The notes under the pieces are model-generated. The model searched no databases, was not told the DNA's origin, and saw only the letters and a list, made by a program, of their open reading frames with translations. Positions 43,822-57,429 of a DNA stretch of 64,000 nucleotides are shown piece after piece. This stretch comes from Acidobacteriota bacterium. Lineage in GTDB: Bacteria; Acidobacteriota; Thermoanaerobaculia; Gp7-AA8. The position numbers and the translations under genes were made by a program. Location: NCBI GenBank assembly GCA_021781455.1, contig JAJXWV010000037.1, positions 1 through 64,000 of the forward strand, given 5' to 3'. Within the stretch, counting starts at the first letter, position 1, and each line of letters opens with the position of its first letter.

Positions 43822-43921
43822 GCAGCCTTCGTGGGCGGGCGAATACCCGAACGGGGCGAACGGGAGTTGCGGACGCGCAGGTGCTCGTCCCAACAGGACA
43901 GAACCCCGCCACACCTCCCGC

Positions 43922-44614
43922 TCAGGCCTTCGTCCGCGGCTCCAGCACAAACGGCAGAGGATCGCCGTCAACCGGCCGGTTCGCGTGCACGTGGAACGAG
44001 CAGCGGCCGTCGCCTTTCTGGAAGGACTCTTCGCGCTCGACGCGCGCCCCGGCCAGCCGCGTGAGCGCGTGGACCGTGACGCTGCAGATCGCCGGACGGC
44101 TCATGGCCGCGTTGTAGAACGGGCAGTTCCGTTCCACCAGCGAGAAACCGTCCGATCGCGGCTCGATCGACATGTAAGCGTCGCCGTCGCTGTAGAAGCT
44201 CTTCAGCGCCTCGACTCGCTGCTCGATCGGCAGATTGCGAGTCGACGGCTCGAGCCTGGCGACCATCTGGTCGGAGATCCTCGAGAACATCCGCAGGGTG
44301 GCCTCAGGACCGAGCTCGGCGACGGCTGCGTCGAGAAACGAAACAAGCAGATTGTCGTAGCGCTTGGGAAAGAGGTGGTCGCCTTCGACGGTGAGGCGGT
44401 AGGTGGCCGCAGGTCTGCCAATGTGCGATTTTTCGGCCTGGCTCGTCTCGACCCAGCCATCCCGGCGCAGCTGCAGGAGTTGCTGGCGGACGGCTTCGCC
44501 GGTCAATTCGAGCTCGGCAGCGAGGCGGGAGATCGTCGCCGCACCGCGTTGTTTCAGCGTCTCGAGAATGGCACGACGGCTGTCGGGGATTTGATCGATT
44601 CGCAAAATCGCCAC
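43922..44614 (-). CDS. SufR-like Fe-S winged-helix repressor
   Basis: 230 residues from the GTG at 44614; no ATG is available and a TTG ten codons upstream would run into the inverted repeat. N-terminal winged helix (about 8-75: RRAILETLKQRGAATISRLAAELELTGEAVR). Three cysteines, 164, 177 and 205, with spacing C-X12-C-X27-C (NCPFYNAAMSRPAIC ... RCSF), the spacing I recall for actinobacterial SufR. SufR binds an Fe-S cluster and represses suf genes. There is no suf operon in the window, so it is an orphan here. A perfect inverted repeat lies just before the start codon. Confidence 0.82.
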   Translation of the reverse strand: MAILRIDQIPDSRRAILETLKQRGAATISRLAAELELTGEAVRQQLLQLRRDGWVETSQAEKSHIGRPAATYRLTVEGDHLFPKRYDNLLVSFLDAAVAELGPEATLRMFSRISDQMVARLEPSTRNLPIEQRVEALKSFYSDGDAYMSIEPRSDGFSLVERNCPFYNAAMSRPAICSVTVHALTRLAGARVEREESFQKGDGRCSFHVHANRPVDGDPLPFVLEPRTKA

Positions 44615-44620
44615 CCCTGT

Positions 44621-44639
44621 TTTTGCGGAAATAGCAAAA
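44621..44639 (-). promoter_or_regulatory. Probable autoregulatory operator of the SufR-like gene
   Basis: TTTTGC, 7 nt, GCAAAA: a perfect 6-bp inverted repeat with a one-turn centre spacing, six bases upstream of the GTG start. A further ATTTTGCG occurs just inside the gene. Position and symmetry suit repressor binding over the promoter or leader. Confidence 0.5.
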
Positions 44640-44710
44640 TACAAGGATTTGCCTCGCTTGGCGAGCGAGTCGGGAAAAACCGATTGTCGCGTCGGATTCC
44701 GGCAGGGACG

Positions 44711-44732
44711 AAAAAAGCCGCCTCGCGGCGGC
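44711..44732 (-). terminator. Intrinsic terminator of tRNA-Asn
   Basis: On the minus strand GCCGCC, GCGA, GGCGGC, then TTTTTT. It lies 18 bp past the tRNA 3' end. A textbook terminator. Confidence 0.9.
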
Positions 44733-44749
44733 CGTGTCGGGTCTCGAAA

Positions 44750-44825
44750 TGGCTCCGGCAGTAGGACTCGAACCTACGACCCACGGATTAACAGTCCGTT
44801 GCTCTACCAACTGAGCTATGCCGGA
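44750..44825 (-). tRNA. tRNA-Asn (anticodon GTT)
   Basis: 76 nt including an encoded CCA. Acceptor stem TCCGGCA / TGCCGGA; D-arm with AGCTCAGTTGGTAGAGC; anticodon stem-loop ACGGACTGTTAATCCGT with anticodon GTT; T-arm GTAGGTTCGAGTCCTAC. A promoter lies upstream at 44848-44876 and a terminator at 44711-44732, so it is a single-gene transcript. Confidence 0.97.
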
Positions 44826-44847
44826 GTACTCCGCAAAAAGGCGCCGC

Positions 44848-44876
44848 AAAATACCAACTGGGCCCCCTCGCGTCAA
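44848..44876 (-). promoter_or_regulatory. Promoter of tRNA-Asn
   Basis: On the minus strand TTGACG (44876-44871), a 17-nt spacer and TATTTT (44853-44848). The -10 lies 22 bp before the mature tRNA 5' end, leaving a short leader. Confidence 0.7.
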
Positions 44877-44928
44877 CAGCACCGGCCCTTAACCCGGCCC
44901 GGAGCATGTTTATTCGCGGAAGGATGGG

Positions 44929-45399
44929 CTACGCGTGGGTCGCGGCGAGGCGGGATTCTTCGATGGCTCGGACCGCGTGGACGAGGCGGTTCAGCATCCA
45001 GTCGAGCGTCTCATCGGTGTACTCGATCATGTCGATCCCCTGATCGCCCGCGACCATGGCCGTGCAGCGCTTCGTGTATTTCGGCCGATAGAGGCAGACC
45101 ACGGGGATGTCGTGCTGATACCGCGCTGTGGCGATCTCGTATCCGACGCCTGTGGACGGCTGTGAGACCTCCGCCACGACCAGACCGCCAGCAGCCGCGA
45201 CCTCGGCGATCCAGGCCATGTCGCGCTCGAAGATCGAGGTCGAGTCGCGCGGCTCGCCGGCGTCGCCGACGTCGGTCGCCGCAACGACACCGGCAAACAT
45301 GCGATGGCCTTCCGATTCGAGCGTCTCGACGATCCGCCGATAGAGCGGCACGTCACCTCGCCCACCCGTGATGGCTCCCGAAAAATAGATCGCGGCCAT
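44929..45399 (-). CDS. Nucleoside 2-deoxyribosyltransferase-like protein (DNPH1/RCL type)
   Basis: 156 residues from the ATG at 45399 (MAAIYFSGAITGGRGD). The opening IYFSGAITGGR is the substrate loop of the family, and the acidic residues in FERDMAWI and VAEVSQPSTGVGYEI correspond to its catalytic positions. Such enzymes hydrolyse or exchange the N-glycosidic bond of deoxynucleoside monophosphates, a salvage or clean-up reaction. Cytosolic. No nucleotide-metabolism neighbours; it is transcribed alone. Confidence 0.85.
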   Translation of the reverse strand: MAAIYFSGAITGGRGDVPLYRRIVETLESEGHRMFAGVVAATDVGDAGEPRDSTSIFERDMAWIAEVAAAGGLVVAEVSQPSTGVGYEIATARYQHDIPVVCLYRPKYTKRCTAMVAGDQGIDMIEYTDETLDWMLNRLVHAVRAIEESRLAATHA

Positions 45400-45478
45400 G
45401 GGTGCAGTGTATAGCGACTCTGCAAACGCCACGTGAGGCAGCTGAGAATTCGGCGCAAATCGCCACAAGGCTGCGACG

Positions 45479-45541
45479 TTCGAGGTCACGAGGTCCCACC
45501 CGGGACACCTCGCGACCTCGAAACCTCGTGACCTCGCGACC
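45479..45541. repeat. Two-armed octamer hairpin (CGAGGTCA type)
   Basis: Left arm 45479-45502 (CGAGGTCACGAGGTCCC) and right arm 45506-45541 (CTCGCGAC, CTCGAAAC, CTCGTGAC units). Family of 3757-3865. It lies between the divergent deoxyribosyltransferase-like and ribonuclease genes, 64 bp before the latter. Confidence 0.8.
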
Positions 45542-45604
45542 GTGCGGCCCCCTGAGTCATATACCCGCCGGCCGCGAGCCCTCAGCCATTACAATCCCCG
45601 CCAC

Positions 45605-47098
45605 ATGTCGAGGGAAATCGTCATCAATGCGACGAAGCACGAGTCGCGCATCGCCGTACTGGACGAGGGGCAGGTCGTCGAGCTATGGGTCGAGCGCACT
45701 CGCCATCGCACCATCGTCGGCAACATCTACAAAGGGCGGGTGACCAAGGTCCTTCCCGGGATGCAGTCGGCCTTCGTCGAGCTCGGGCTGGAGCGCGATG
45801 CCTTTCTCTACGTCTCCGACGTCATCGAGGATCTCGAAGAGTACGAGAGCGAGACACCCGACGAGCTGCACCTCGAGGACGTGCCTCAACGGATCGAGGC
45901 CTCCATCTCCGACCTGCTGCGCGAGGGGCAGGAGATCGTCATCCAGGTGTCGAAGGACACCATCGCCGGCAAGGGTGCGCGCATCACCAGCCACATCACG
46001 CTTCCGGGGCGCTTTCTCGTCTACATGCCCACCGTCTCGCACATCGGCGTCTCGCGGCGCATCGAGGATGAAGCGGAGCGCACGAGGCTGAAGGAGATCC
46101 TCGAGCACATCCGGCCACCGGGTCAGGGCGGCTTCATCGTCCGCACCGCCGGCGAGGGGCACAACGAAGACGACTTCGTCTCCGACCTGAAGTACCTCAC
46201 CGAGTTGTGGGAACAGATCAGGCGCCGCGCCGAGAAGGTCTCCGCCCCGTCGGTGGTCCATCACGATCTCGACCTGGTGCTGCGGACGATCCGCGACGTG
46301 CTCTCGCCCGAGTTCAAGAGCGTGTGGGTCGATTCCGTCGAGCAGTACCAGCGCATCGTCGAGTTCCTCGATCACATCCAGCCGGCGCTCGTCTCTCGAG
46401 TGCGCCTCTTCCGCCGCGACGAGCCGATCTTCGACGAGTTCGGCATCGAGCCGGAGATCGGCAAGGCGCTGAAGTCGAAGGTGTGGCTCAAGTCCGGCGG
46501 CTACATCGTCATCAACCAGACCGAGGCGCTGGTGGCCATCGACGTCAACACCGGGAAATACGTCGGAAAGAAGAACCTCGAAGAGACCGTGTTCCGGACC
46601 AATCTCGAAGCGGCGAAGGAGATCGTCCGGCAGATCCGCCTGCGCGATCTCGGCGGGATCATCGTGCTCGACTTCATCGACATGGAGGACCTGGCCAACC
46701 GCGCCAGGCTCTTCGAGACGCTCGAGAACGAGATCAAGAAGGATCGCTCGAAGACGAAGATCCTGCAGATCTCCGAGTTCGGACTCATCGAGATGACCCG
46801 CAAGCGAGTGCGCCAGAGCCTGGAGCGCTCGCTCACGCAGGCCTGCCCCTATTGCGGCGGAAGCGGTCGCATCAAGTCGAACACCACGATCGCGCTCGAG
46901 ATCTGGCGCGAGCTGATGAAGGTCCGCGACTTCCACGAGGGGCAGGACGTCATCGTGCGCGTCAACCCCATCGTCTACGGCACTCTCCACACAGGCGACC
47001 CCATCTTCGAGGAGCTCGAGCAGAACCTCGGCATCCACCTGGTCTTCAAGCCCGATGACTCGCTGCATCACGAGCAGTTCGACGTCATGACCATTTGA
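45605..47098 (+). CDS. rng: Ribonuclease G/E family protein
   Basis: 497 residues from the ATG at 45605. Starts SREIVINATKHESRIAVLDEG, then an S1 RNA-binding domain (about 35-120), the 5'-sensor and DNase-I-like catalytic domain with YIVINQTEALVAIDVNTG and GGIIVLDFIDM (the two metal-binding Asp), and the Zn-link CPYCGG. It ends soon after, without the long scaffold tail of RNase E, so RNase G is the better name. It processes rRNA and turns over mRNA. Confidence 0.94.
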   Translation: MSREIVINATKHESRIAVLDEGQVVELWVERTRHRTIVGNIYKGRVTKVLPGMQSAFVELGLERDAFLYVSDVIEDLEEYESETPDELHLEDVPQRIEASISDLLREGQEIVIQVSKDTIAGKGARITSHITLPGRFLVYMPTVSHIGVSRRIEDEAERTRLKEILEHIRPPGQGGFIVRTAGEGHNEDDFVSDLKYLTELWEQIRRRAEKVSAPSVVHHDLDLVLRTIRDVLSPEFKSVWVDSVEQYQRIVEFLDHIQPALVSRVRLFRRDEPIFDEFGIEPEIGKALKSKVWLKSGGYIVINQTEALVAIDVNTGKYVGKKNLEETVFRTNLEAAKEIVRQIRLRDLGGIIVLDFIDMEDLANRARLFETLENEIKKDRSKTKILQISEFGLIEMTRKRVRQSLERSLTQACPYCGGSGRIKSNTTIALEIWRELMKVRDFHEGQDVIVRVNPIVYGTLHTGDPIFEELEQNLGIHLVFKPDDSLHHEQFDVMTI

Positions 47099-47104
47099 GC
47101 GGGG

Positions 47105-47217
47105 TGCCGGCATCCTGCCGGCCTGTCGGCGGGCTTCCAGCCCGACGACTTTCCTCTACGGCAACGAAGCGAACGGGCAAGATGCCCGTTCGCCAGCGGG
47201 CAGGATGCCCGCACTCC
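47105..47217. repeat. REP-like palindromic element 3
   Basis: GCCGGCATCCTGCCGGC, GGGCTTCCAGCCC, GAACGGGC...GCCCGTTC and CGGGCAGGATGCCCG follow one another, each palindromic. It fills most of the gap between rng and the zinc-ribbon gene. Closest relative is 40267-40342. Confidence 0.75.
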
Positions 47218-47261
47218 TGGTCGGCACGTCCTGTGCAGTTTTGAGGGTCCGAGCAGCAGCA

Positions 47262-47573
47262 ATGCCCCTGGAAGACACATTTCAGAATCTTGCGTCGTTT
47301 CTCAACAGTCTCGACGCCGAGGCGGAGCAGAAGTTCGAGCTCTCGCACTCGCTGGTCATCATCTGCCCCGACTGCGGAAAGAACATCGCCTTCCGCGGCC
47401 GCTGCCCGAAATGCGGTGGCAACAGCTGGATTCCTGCCGGTCACGCCGGCGGCATTTTTGAGCGGATGAAGGCGCAGCAGCGGCGCGAGATGATCAGCGT
47501 CGAGGACGACACGGGATCGTTCCTCCGGCGGGAAGCGACGGCCGGGAGCGGTGAGCGCGTCGAGCAGCGTTAG
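47262..47573 (+). CDS. Zinc-ribbon hypothetical protein
   Basis: 103 residues from the ATG at 47262; longer frames would translate the repeat. A four-cysteine zinc ribbon (CPDCGKN ... CPKCGGN) sits at about 44-64 after a helical N-terminus (LEDTFQNLASFLNSLDAEAEQKF). The C-terminal third is basic and charged. The function is unknown; it could bind nucleic acid or protein. It follows rng on the same strand and overlaps the tail of the DUF507 gene by four bases. Confidence 0.7.
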   Translation: MPLEDTFQNLASFLNSLDAEAEQKFELSHSLVIICPDCGKNIAFRGRCPKCGGNSWIPAGHAGGIFERMKAQQRREMISVEDDTGSFLRREATAGSGERVEQR

Positions 47574-47854
47574 GTGTCGAGGCCCTCGCGAACGTACTCC
47601 TGCTCCATCATCTGGCGGAACAGTTGCTCCCATTCGCGGGATCCGGCGGGCGGTCCTTTTTTCATCGCCGCGAGGCGCTGCCGCACCGTCTCCTCGCGCT
47701 CTTCCTCGCGTTTGAGCTCGTCGCCGAGCGCGTGCGCGATGGCCTGCAGGACCACGTCACGATCCTTCAGCAGAGTGATCGTCCGGCCACGCAGCATCGA
47801 CTCGAGCAGGTCGTGCGCGAGGCGGTTCACCCGTTCGCGCGAGACGGAGCGCAT
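47570..47854 (-). CDS. DUF507 family protein
   Basis: 94 residues from the ATG at 47854 (MRSVSRERVNRLAHDLLESML), the usual DUF507 opening; a start 17 codons upstream is less likely. All-helical, with KDRDVVLQAIAHALGDELKREEEREETVRQRLAAMKK then WEQLFRQMMEQEYVREGL. The family is of unknown function and often occurs as tandem genes; only one copy is here. It ends tail-to-tail with the zinc-ribbon gene (4-bp overlap) and is followed, after 52 bp, by the gyrA stop side of the origin cluster only in coordinate order. Confidence 0.82.
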   Translation of the reverse strand: MRSVSRERVNRLAHDLLESMLRGRTITLLKDRDVVLQAIAHALGDELKREEEREETVRQRLAAMKKGPPAGSREWEQLFRQMMEQEYVREGLDT

Positions 47855-47906
47855 GACCCGATTGTAGAGCGGGGTCATCGCGCGCCAACGTGAGCGGTCG
47901 CGCAAC

Positions 47907-50570
<2,664 letters not shown>

Positions 50571-50575
50571 ATTCT

Positions 50576-53041
<2,466 letters not shown>

Positions 53042-53168
53042 CTAAGAGGCCACAACGGTGTTGCTGCGGCTGGTTTTGCGGTGGTGTGCGGGCGCCGTCA
53101 CGGCGGCCGGAAAACACGAGATTTTCACTGCCCGATCAAACACTGAATTTTACCGCATTATTGCGGTT

Positions 53169-54269
53169 TCAGGCGAAATCTCGGGCAGAGGTAACTCGCC
53201 CGTTTTCAATGGTTAACCGGCGATGCGGACCGGTCTCGAGCGCGTGCAGAAACGACTCCTTCGCGGAGGTCGCAAAAACCTGCGTGGAAGTCGGCAGACG
53301 GACGAGCAGACGCTGCAGAACTTCGAGGTCCAGCTCGGCGTCGATGTCGTCGAGTAGAAACAGCGGCGGCTCGTCGAAACGGCGGCGAAAAAGATCGACT
53401 TTGGCGAACTTCAGGAAGAGCACGATCATCTTCTGCTCGCCCCCCGAGAGCACCTCCGGAGCCGGCCGGCCGTCGACGAGAAATTCGACCGTGTCGCGCT
53501 GCGGGCCAACCAGCGAGACATGGGCCCGCAGCTCCGCGCGCCGCAATCCGGAAAGCGTGGCGCGCAGCTGATCTTCGCCCCCGCTGCCGCGGTAGTCGAC
53601 CTCCAGGTTCGAGACGTGGTAGCCATGCTCGGCCACGATGCGCGTGAACTCCGCGCTGATCTCGCTGGCATACGCGCGCCGGGCCCGGTCGATCACCGCC
53701 GCCGCCTGCACGAACTCGTCGGTCCAGGCGTCGAGCGACGAACCGGCGGCATCGCCGACGGCAATGGCCTGGAGCAGGGCATTCCGCTGCTTCAGGACGC
53801 GCGTGTAGCGGGTGAGCTGCTCGAGGTAGCCGGGGTTGATGCTGGCGATCCCGCGGTCGAGAAAACGCCGTTTCTCCTCCGGCGCGCCGCGCAGGATCTC
53901 CAGGCGCGCCGACGAGAACGCGAAGACGCTCATGGCATTCAGATAGGCCGGGAGCGCGACCTTTTCGCCGTTGATCATCAGCACCCGCCGGCGGCTCTCC
54001 CCTGCTTCCAGGCCGACCGAGAGCGTGCGCGTCATCGCCTCGCGCTCCAGCGTGCCCGAGACGTACACGCTCGGCGAATCGAAGCGGAACAGGCTCGCCG
54101 CACGCGACGTGCGGAACGATTTCGTGGTCGCCAGGAAGTAGATGGCCTCGAGCAGGTTGGTCTTCCCCTGCCCGTTCCGGCCGACCAGGATGTTCGCTGC
54201 CGAGTGAAAGGCGTGCTCGCCGGCGGCGAGATTGCGGAAGTTCTCGGCAATGAGACTGTGCAGGATCAC
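53169..54269 (-). CDS. recF: DNA replication and repair protein RecF
   Basis: 366 residues. SMC-like ATPase: Walker A GRNGQGKTNLLEAIYFL (about 32), signature VLSGGEQKMIVLFLKFA (about 285) and Walker B PLFLLDDIDAELD. It loads RecA at gaps with RecO and RecR. Position between dnaN and gyrB is ancestral. A 118-bp spacer containing an inverted-repeat element separates it from dnaN. Confidence 0.96.
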   Translation of the reverse strand: MILHSLIAENFRNLAAGEHAFHSAANILVGRNGQGKTNLLEAIYFLATTKSFRTSRAASLFRFDSPSVYVSGTLEREAMTRTLSVGLEAGESRRRVLMINGEKVALPAYLNAMSVFAFSSARLEILRGAPEEKRRFLDRGIASINPGYLEQLTRYTRVLKQRNALLQAIAVGDAAGSSLDAWTDEFVQAAAVIDRARRAYASEISAEFTRIVAEHGYHVSNLEVDYRGSGGEDQLRATLSGLRRAELRAHVSLVGPQRDTVEFLVDGRPAPEVLSGGEQKMIVLFLKFAKVDLFRRRFDEPPLFLLDDIDAELDLEVLQRLLVRLPTSTQVFATSAKESFLHALETGPHRRLTIENGRVTSARDFA

Positions 54270-54275
54270 GCCCGT

Positions 54276-54384
54276 GTCATCCTGAGCCGGCGGACGGCGC
54301 GGTCGCCGATGGATCGAAGGTGAAACGAACTACGCCTCACGCCATGCCCAACCGCCGCGATCCCTCGCTCACGCTCGGGATGAC
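54276..54384. repeat. Element with GTCATCCTGAGC / GCTCGGGATGAC ends
   Basis: 109 bp between recF and dnaN with inverted terminal motifs GTCATCCTGAGC (54276-54287) and GCTCGGGATGAC (54373-54384), two mismatches allowed. Related to the ends of copies A and B (GTCACTCTGAGC) and to 782 and 26548. Confidence 0.6.
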
Positions 54385-54387
54385 ATC

Positions 54388-55518
54388 TCACGCCAGGCGC
54401 ATGGGCATGACCACGTACAGGTAGTCGTACGGCAGGTCTTCGGCCGTCGAGGCCGGTCGTCCGATGCACTGGCTGTTCTCGTCCTTCAGATCCAGCGAGA
54501 CGCTGGGTGTGTCGACGGCACTGAGAAAGTCGGTGACGTACGCGGCGTTGAGGCCGACGAAGAAGGGGTTGCCGGCATAGTCGATCGGCACCGTCTCGCG
54601 CGCGTCGCCGAGCTCCGGATTCGTCGACGACACGGTGAGCTTGCCCGGCGCGAAGTCGAAACGGACGGCGCGCGTCCGCTCGTTGGCCACCAGCGAGATC
54701 CGGCGAATCGTGGATAGCAGCCGCTCGCGGTCGATCATGACGTGACGGTCGTTGTCGCGCGCGATCACTTCCATGTAGTTCGGGAAGTTGACGTCGATCA
54801 TGCGCGCCAGCAGCCGCCGCTCGCCGGCGTCGAAGAAGAGCTGGTTCTCGGACACGCCGAACCGCACGTTGCCGTCCTCCCCCGCTTCGAGCCTCAGGAT
54901 CTCGTCCAGAGCCTTGCGCGGGATGAGGATGGTCAGCTCCTCGCCCTTTTTCGCTTTCCCGTTTCCTTCCTTGGGGAAGTTGATCAGCGCCATGCGATGA
55001 CCGTCGGTGGCCACCATCTCCAGCTTGTTAGGCTGAACCTTGAGCAGGGCGCCGTTGAGCTGGAATCGCGTTTCCTCGTGCGTGATCGCGAAGCGGACCT
55101 TCCCGACCATCGTCTTCAGCTCCTCGAGCGGGATGCTGTTGGACTCCGAAATGTCCACGGTCGGCAGGGTTGGGTAATCCTCGGCCGGCAGACCGAGCAG
55201 CCGGAACTTCGCCGTCCCCGATTCGACGAGGAGCGAGTTGTTCTCCTGCATCGTGATGTGAACGTCTTCGTCGGGGAGAGACCGGATGATGTCGAAGAGT
55301 CGTCTGGCCTCGATCGTCACTCCGCCGGGAGTGGTGACCCGAGCCGGACAGGAACTGACAATCGTGACGTCGAGGTCGGTCGCGGCGATCTGAAGCTTTT
55401 CGTCAGCGGCCTTCAGCAGAACGTTCGACAGAATCGGAATCGTCGAACGTTTCTCGACAACGCCCTGGCAAAGCTGCAGTTCTTTTTGAAGATCGGCTTT
55501 TGCGACCGTCAGCTCCAT
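54388..55518 (-). CDS. dnaN: DNA polymerase III beta sliding clamp
   Basis: 376 residues, three tandem clamp domains (about 1-120, 125-250, 255-376). Recognisable blocks: ELTVAKADLQKELQLCQGVVEKRSTIPILSNVLL, GRPASTAEDLPYDYLYVVMPMRL at the C-terminus (the family's M-P-x-R-L end). The ring tethers polymerase to DNA. Second gene after dnaA in the same direction, but with a 242-bp gap that itself carries structured motifs. Confidence 0.97.
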   Translation of the reverse strand: MELTVAKADLQKELQLCQGVVEKRSTIPILSNVLLKAADEKLQIAATDLDVTIVSSCPARVTTPGGVTIEARRLFDIIRSLPDEDVHITMQENNSLLVESGTAKFRLLGLPAEDYPTLPTVDISESNSIPLEELKTMVGKVRFAITHEETRFQLNGALLKVQPNKLEMVATDGHRMALINFPKEGNGKAKKGEELTILIPRKALDEILRLEAGEDGNVRFGVSENQLFFDAGERRLLARMIDVNFPNYMEVIARDNDRHVMIDRERLLSTIRRISLVANERTRAVRFDFAPGKLTVSSTNPELGDARETVPIDYAGNPFFVGLNAAYVTDFLSAVDTPSVSLDLKDENSQCIGRPASTAEDLPYDYLYVVMPMRLA

Positions 55519-55760
55519 GTCTCTTCCTTAAAACCGATTTCTTTGTTTGGTAGTAGTAGCAGTAGATCCTCGCGGAAAAAGCGCGGATGGGCTGCAAAGG
55601 TTTCAAAAGTATAGCAGTTCACTGCATCACCAAACTGCGGGTTTCGCTGAGGAAAAGCGCCGGAGAACTCAGCCGTTTTCCGCAGTTCCATCGAAGTCGT
55701 CACTGCTCGACTGTTTCTTCCGCAGCTTTTCCATGGATCTTTCCGCAGGCTCTGCGGAAA
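55519..55760. other. dnaA-dnaN intergenic region with repeated TTTCCGCAG motifs
   Basis: 242 bp, less GC-rich than its surroundings. Copies of a TTTTCCGCAG-like motif occur at 55676-55685, 55715-55725 and 55740-55748, plus a reverse copy CTGCGGAAA at 55752-55760. The last two make a 9-bp inverted repeat with a 3-nt centre right after the dnaA stop. These resemble degenerate DnaA boxes (TTTTCCACA) with CGCA for CACA. No gene is seen. Confidence 0.5.
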
Positions 55761-57059
55761 TCATCGGAACTGCTTCGTCAGCATCTCGATCGTGCGCGCA
55801 ACCTGCTGATCATCCTGGATGAGCTGATCGATCTTTTCGACCGAGTACATCACCGTCGAATGGTGCTTGTTGTTGAAGAGCTTTCCGATCTCGGGATAGG
55901 AGAGATCCGTCAGCTCCTTGCACATGAACATGGCCACCTGTCGCGGGTACGAGATGGGGCGCGCGTTGGATTTCGACTTGAGGTCCGAGACCTTGATGCC
56001 GTAGTGCGCGGCGACGACCTTGAGGATCTCGTTCGGCGTGATGGGCTTGTCTTCCTTCGCCAGAAGATCCTTGAGTGCTTCCTTGGCTAGGTCGATGTTC
56101 AAGGCGTGACCAGTCAGCGAGGCGAAGGCCGTCACGCGGTTCAGATGTCCCTCGAGCTCCCGGATGTTCGAGCGCACGCGCTCGGCAATGAAGAGCGCCA
56201 CGTCATGGGGAAGGTCGATGCGTTTCTCTTCCGCCTTCTTGCGGATGATCGCCACCTTGGTCTCGAGGTCGGGCGGCTGGATGTCGGCGATCAATCCCCA
56301 CTCGAATCGCGAGCGGAGCCTTTCCTCGAGCGTGGGAATGTCCTTCGGCGGGGCGTCGGACGTGAACACGATCTGCTTCTGTGCTTCGTACAGCGCGTTG
56401 AACGTGTGGAAGAACTCTTCCTGTGTTCGCTCCTTGCCGGCCAGGAACTGGATGTCATCGAGCAGCAGCGCATCGACGGTGCGGTAGCGATCGCGAAAGT
56501 TCTGCATGCGGTCGTAGCGGATCGAGGCGATGAGCTCCGTGACGAATGAGTCGGCCGACATATAGACGACCTTCATCCGCGGATTGGCTTCGCGAATGTG
56601 CTGACCGAGCGCCTGGATGAGGTGGGTCTTGCCCAGACCGGCACCGCCATAGATGAACAAGGGGTTGAACGAGCCGCTGGGGTTCTCGGCGATCGAGAGC
56701 GAGGCAGCGTAGGCAAGCTGATTGGAGCTGCCGACCACGAACGTTCCGAAGCGGTAGCGAGGGTTGAAAACGGCTGTCGGCAGGTCGTCCCGGGGCGGCG
56801 CCGCCGTCGGAATGTCGTCGAGGCTGCTGTCGACGACGAAGTGGACCTGGATGCGATCGGGAGAGATCTCGCCGAGGACCGAGCGGATCTGGGTGCCGAA
56901 GCGCTCGCGGATTTCGTCGACGAACCGCTGCGAGGGCACACTGACGTCGATCGTGTCACCTTTTTGCGCGACAAACCGGGTCGGCGCGAACCAACTCTCA
57001 TACTCCGTGCTGTCAATGACTTGCTCGAGGCGGGAGAGGACTTGGTTCCAGGCGTTCAT
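55761..57059 (-). CDS. dnaA: Chromosomal replication initiator DnaA
   Basis: 432 residues from the ATG at 57059 ([16 protein letters not shown]), the usual opening. Domain I (1-85), linker, AAA+ domain with Walker [16 protein letters not shown] (about 138) and [21 protein letters not shown], then domain IV with the DnaA signature [15 protein letters not shown] that reads DnaA boxes. A trio of DnaA boxes lies 26-75 bp upstream of the start, suggesting autoregulation. Confidence 0.98.
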   Translation of the reverse strand: MNAWNQVLSRLEQVIDSTEYESWFAPTRFVAQKGDTIDVSVPSQRFVDEIRERFGTQIRSVLGEISPDRIQVHFVVDSSLDDIPTAAPPRDDLPTAVFNPRYRFGTFVVGSSNQLAYAASLSIAENPSGSFNPLFIYGGAGLGKTHLIQALGQHIREANPRMKVVYMSADSFVTELIASIRYDRMQNFRDRYRTVDALLLDDIQFLAGKERTQEEFFHTFNALYEAQKQIVFTSDAPPKDIPTLEERLRSRFEWGLIADIQPPDLETKVAIIRKKAEEKRIDLPHDVALFIAERVRSNIRELEGHLNRVTAFASLTGHALNIDLAKEALKDLLAKEDKPITPNEILKVVAAHYGIKVSDLKSKSNARPISYPRQVAMFMCKELTDLSYPEIGKLFNNKHHSTVMYSVEKIDQLIQDDQQVARTIEMLTKQFR

Positions 57060-57096
57060 TGACGGGGCGGACCGTATGTCTTTGAAAATCCACAGC

Positions 57097-57116
57097 TTTT
57101 CCACAGTTGTGGAAAA
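57097..57116. promoter_or_regulatory. Inverted pair of DnaA boxes
   Basis: TTTTCCACAGTTGTGGAAAA: two 9-mers one base away from the TTATCCACA consensus, facing each other across GT. A third box, AAATCCACA, is 2 bp to the left. Confidence 0.7.
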
Positions 57117-57187
57117 TCGTTCTGGGGATTGGGGGAGGGAGTCTACTTGGAAAACAGCGTGCGGCGCAACAGCCTTGAGCATGGTTT

Positions 57188-57223
57188 GGAGGTCGCGAGG
57201 TTTCGAGGTTTCGAAGTCGCGAG
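57188..57223. repeat. One-armed octamer repeat (CGAGGTTT type) in oriC
   Basis: GAGGTCGC, GAGGTTTC, GAGGTTTC, GAAGTCGC units in a row. Family of 3757 and 45479. No complementary arm is visible within the origin spacer. Confidence 0.75.
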
Positions 57224-57400
57224 CAAGTTACATATTTCCAGCAGTAATGAACGTGATCGGCGATCCCGCTCGCTCTCCCTTCAGCCTGACCGCGTGCCAT
57301 CGCGGCCGCGCAACCGCGCAACCGCCTGTCACGCAGTCCGACACTCGTGGAATATCCATCAGATCGCCCGCCGTTTGGCCCGTTGCCCTGCCGCTGTCGT

Positions 57401-57429
57401 TTGACCACCCGTGGCACCACGACTATACC
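57401..57429 (+). promoter_or_regulatory. Promoter of rpmH
   Basis: TTGACC (57401-57406), 17-nt spacer, TATACC (57424-57429). Transcription would start near 57436, about 20 nt before the rpmH start. Confidence 0.65.

Noticed and set aside
53152-53167. Terminator between recF and gyrB (ACCGCA-N4-TGCGGT)
   Set aside because: No T-run follows on the minus strand and the genes belong to one ancestral operon; a weak hairpin only.
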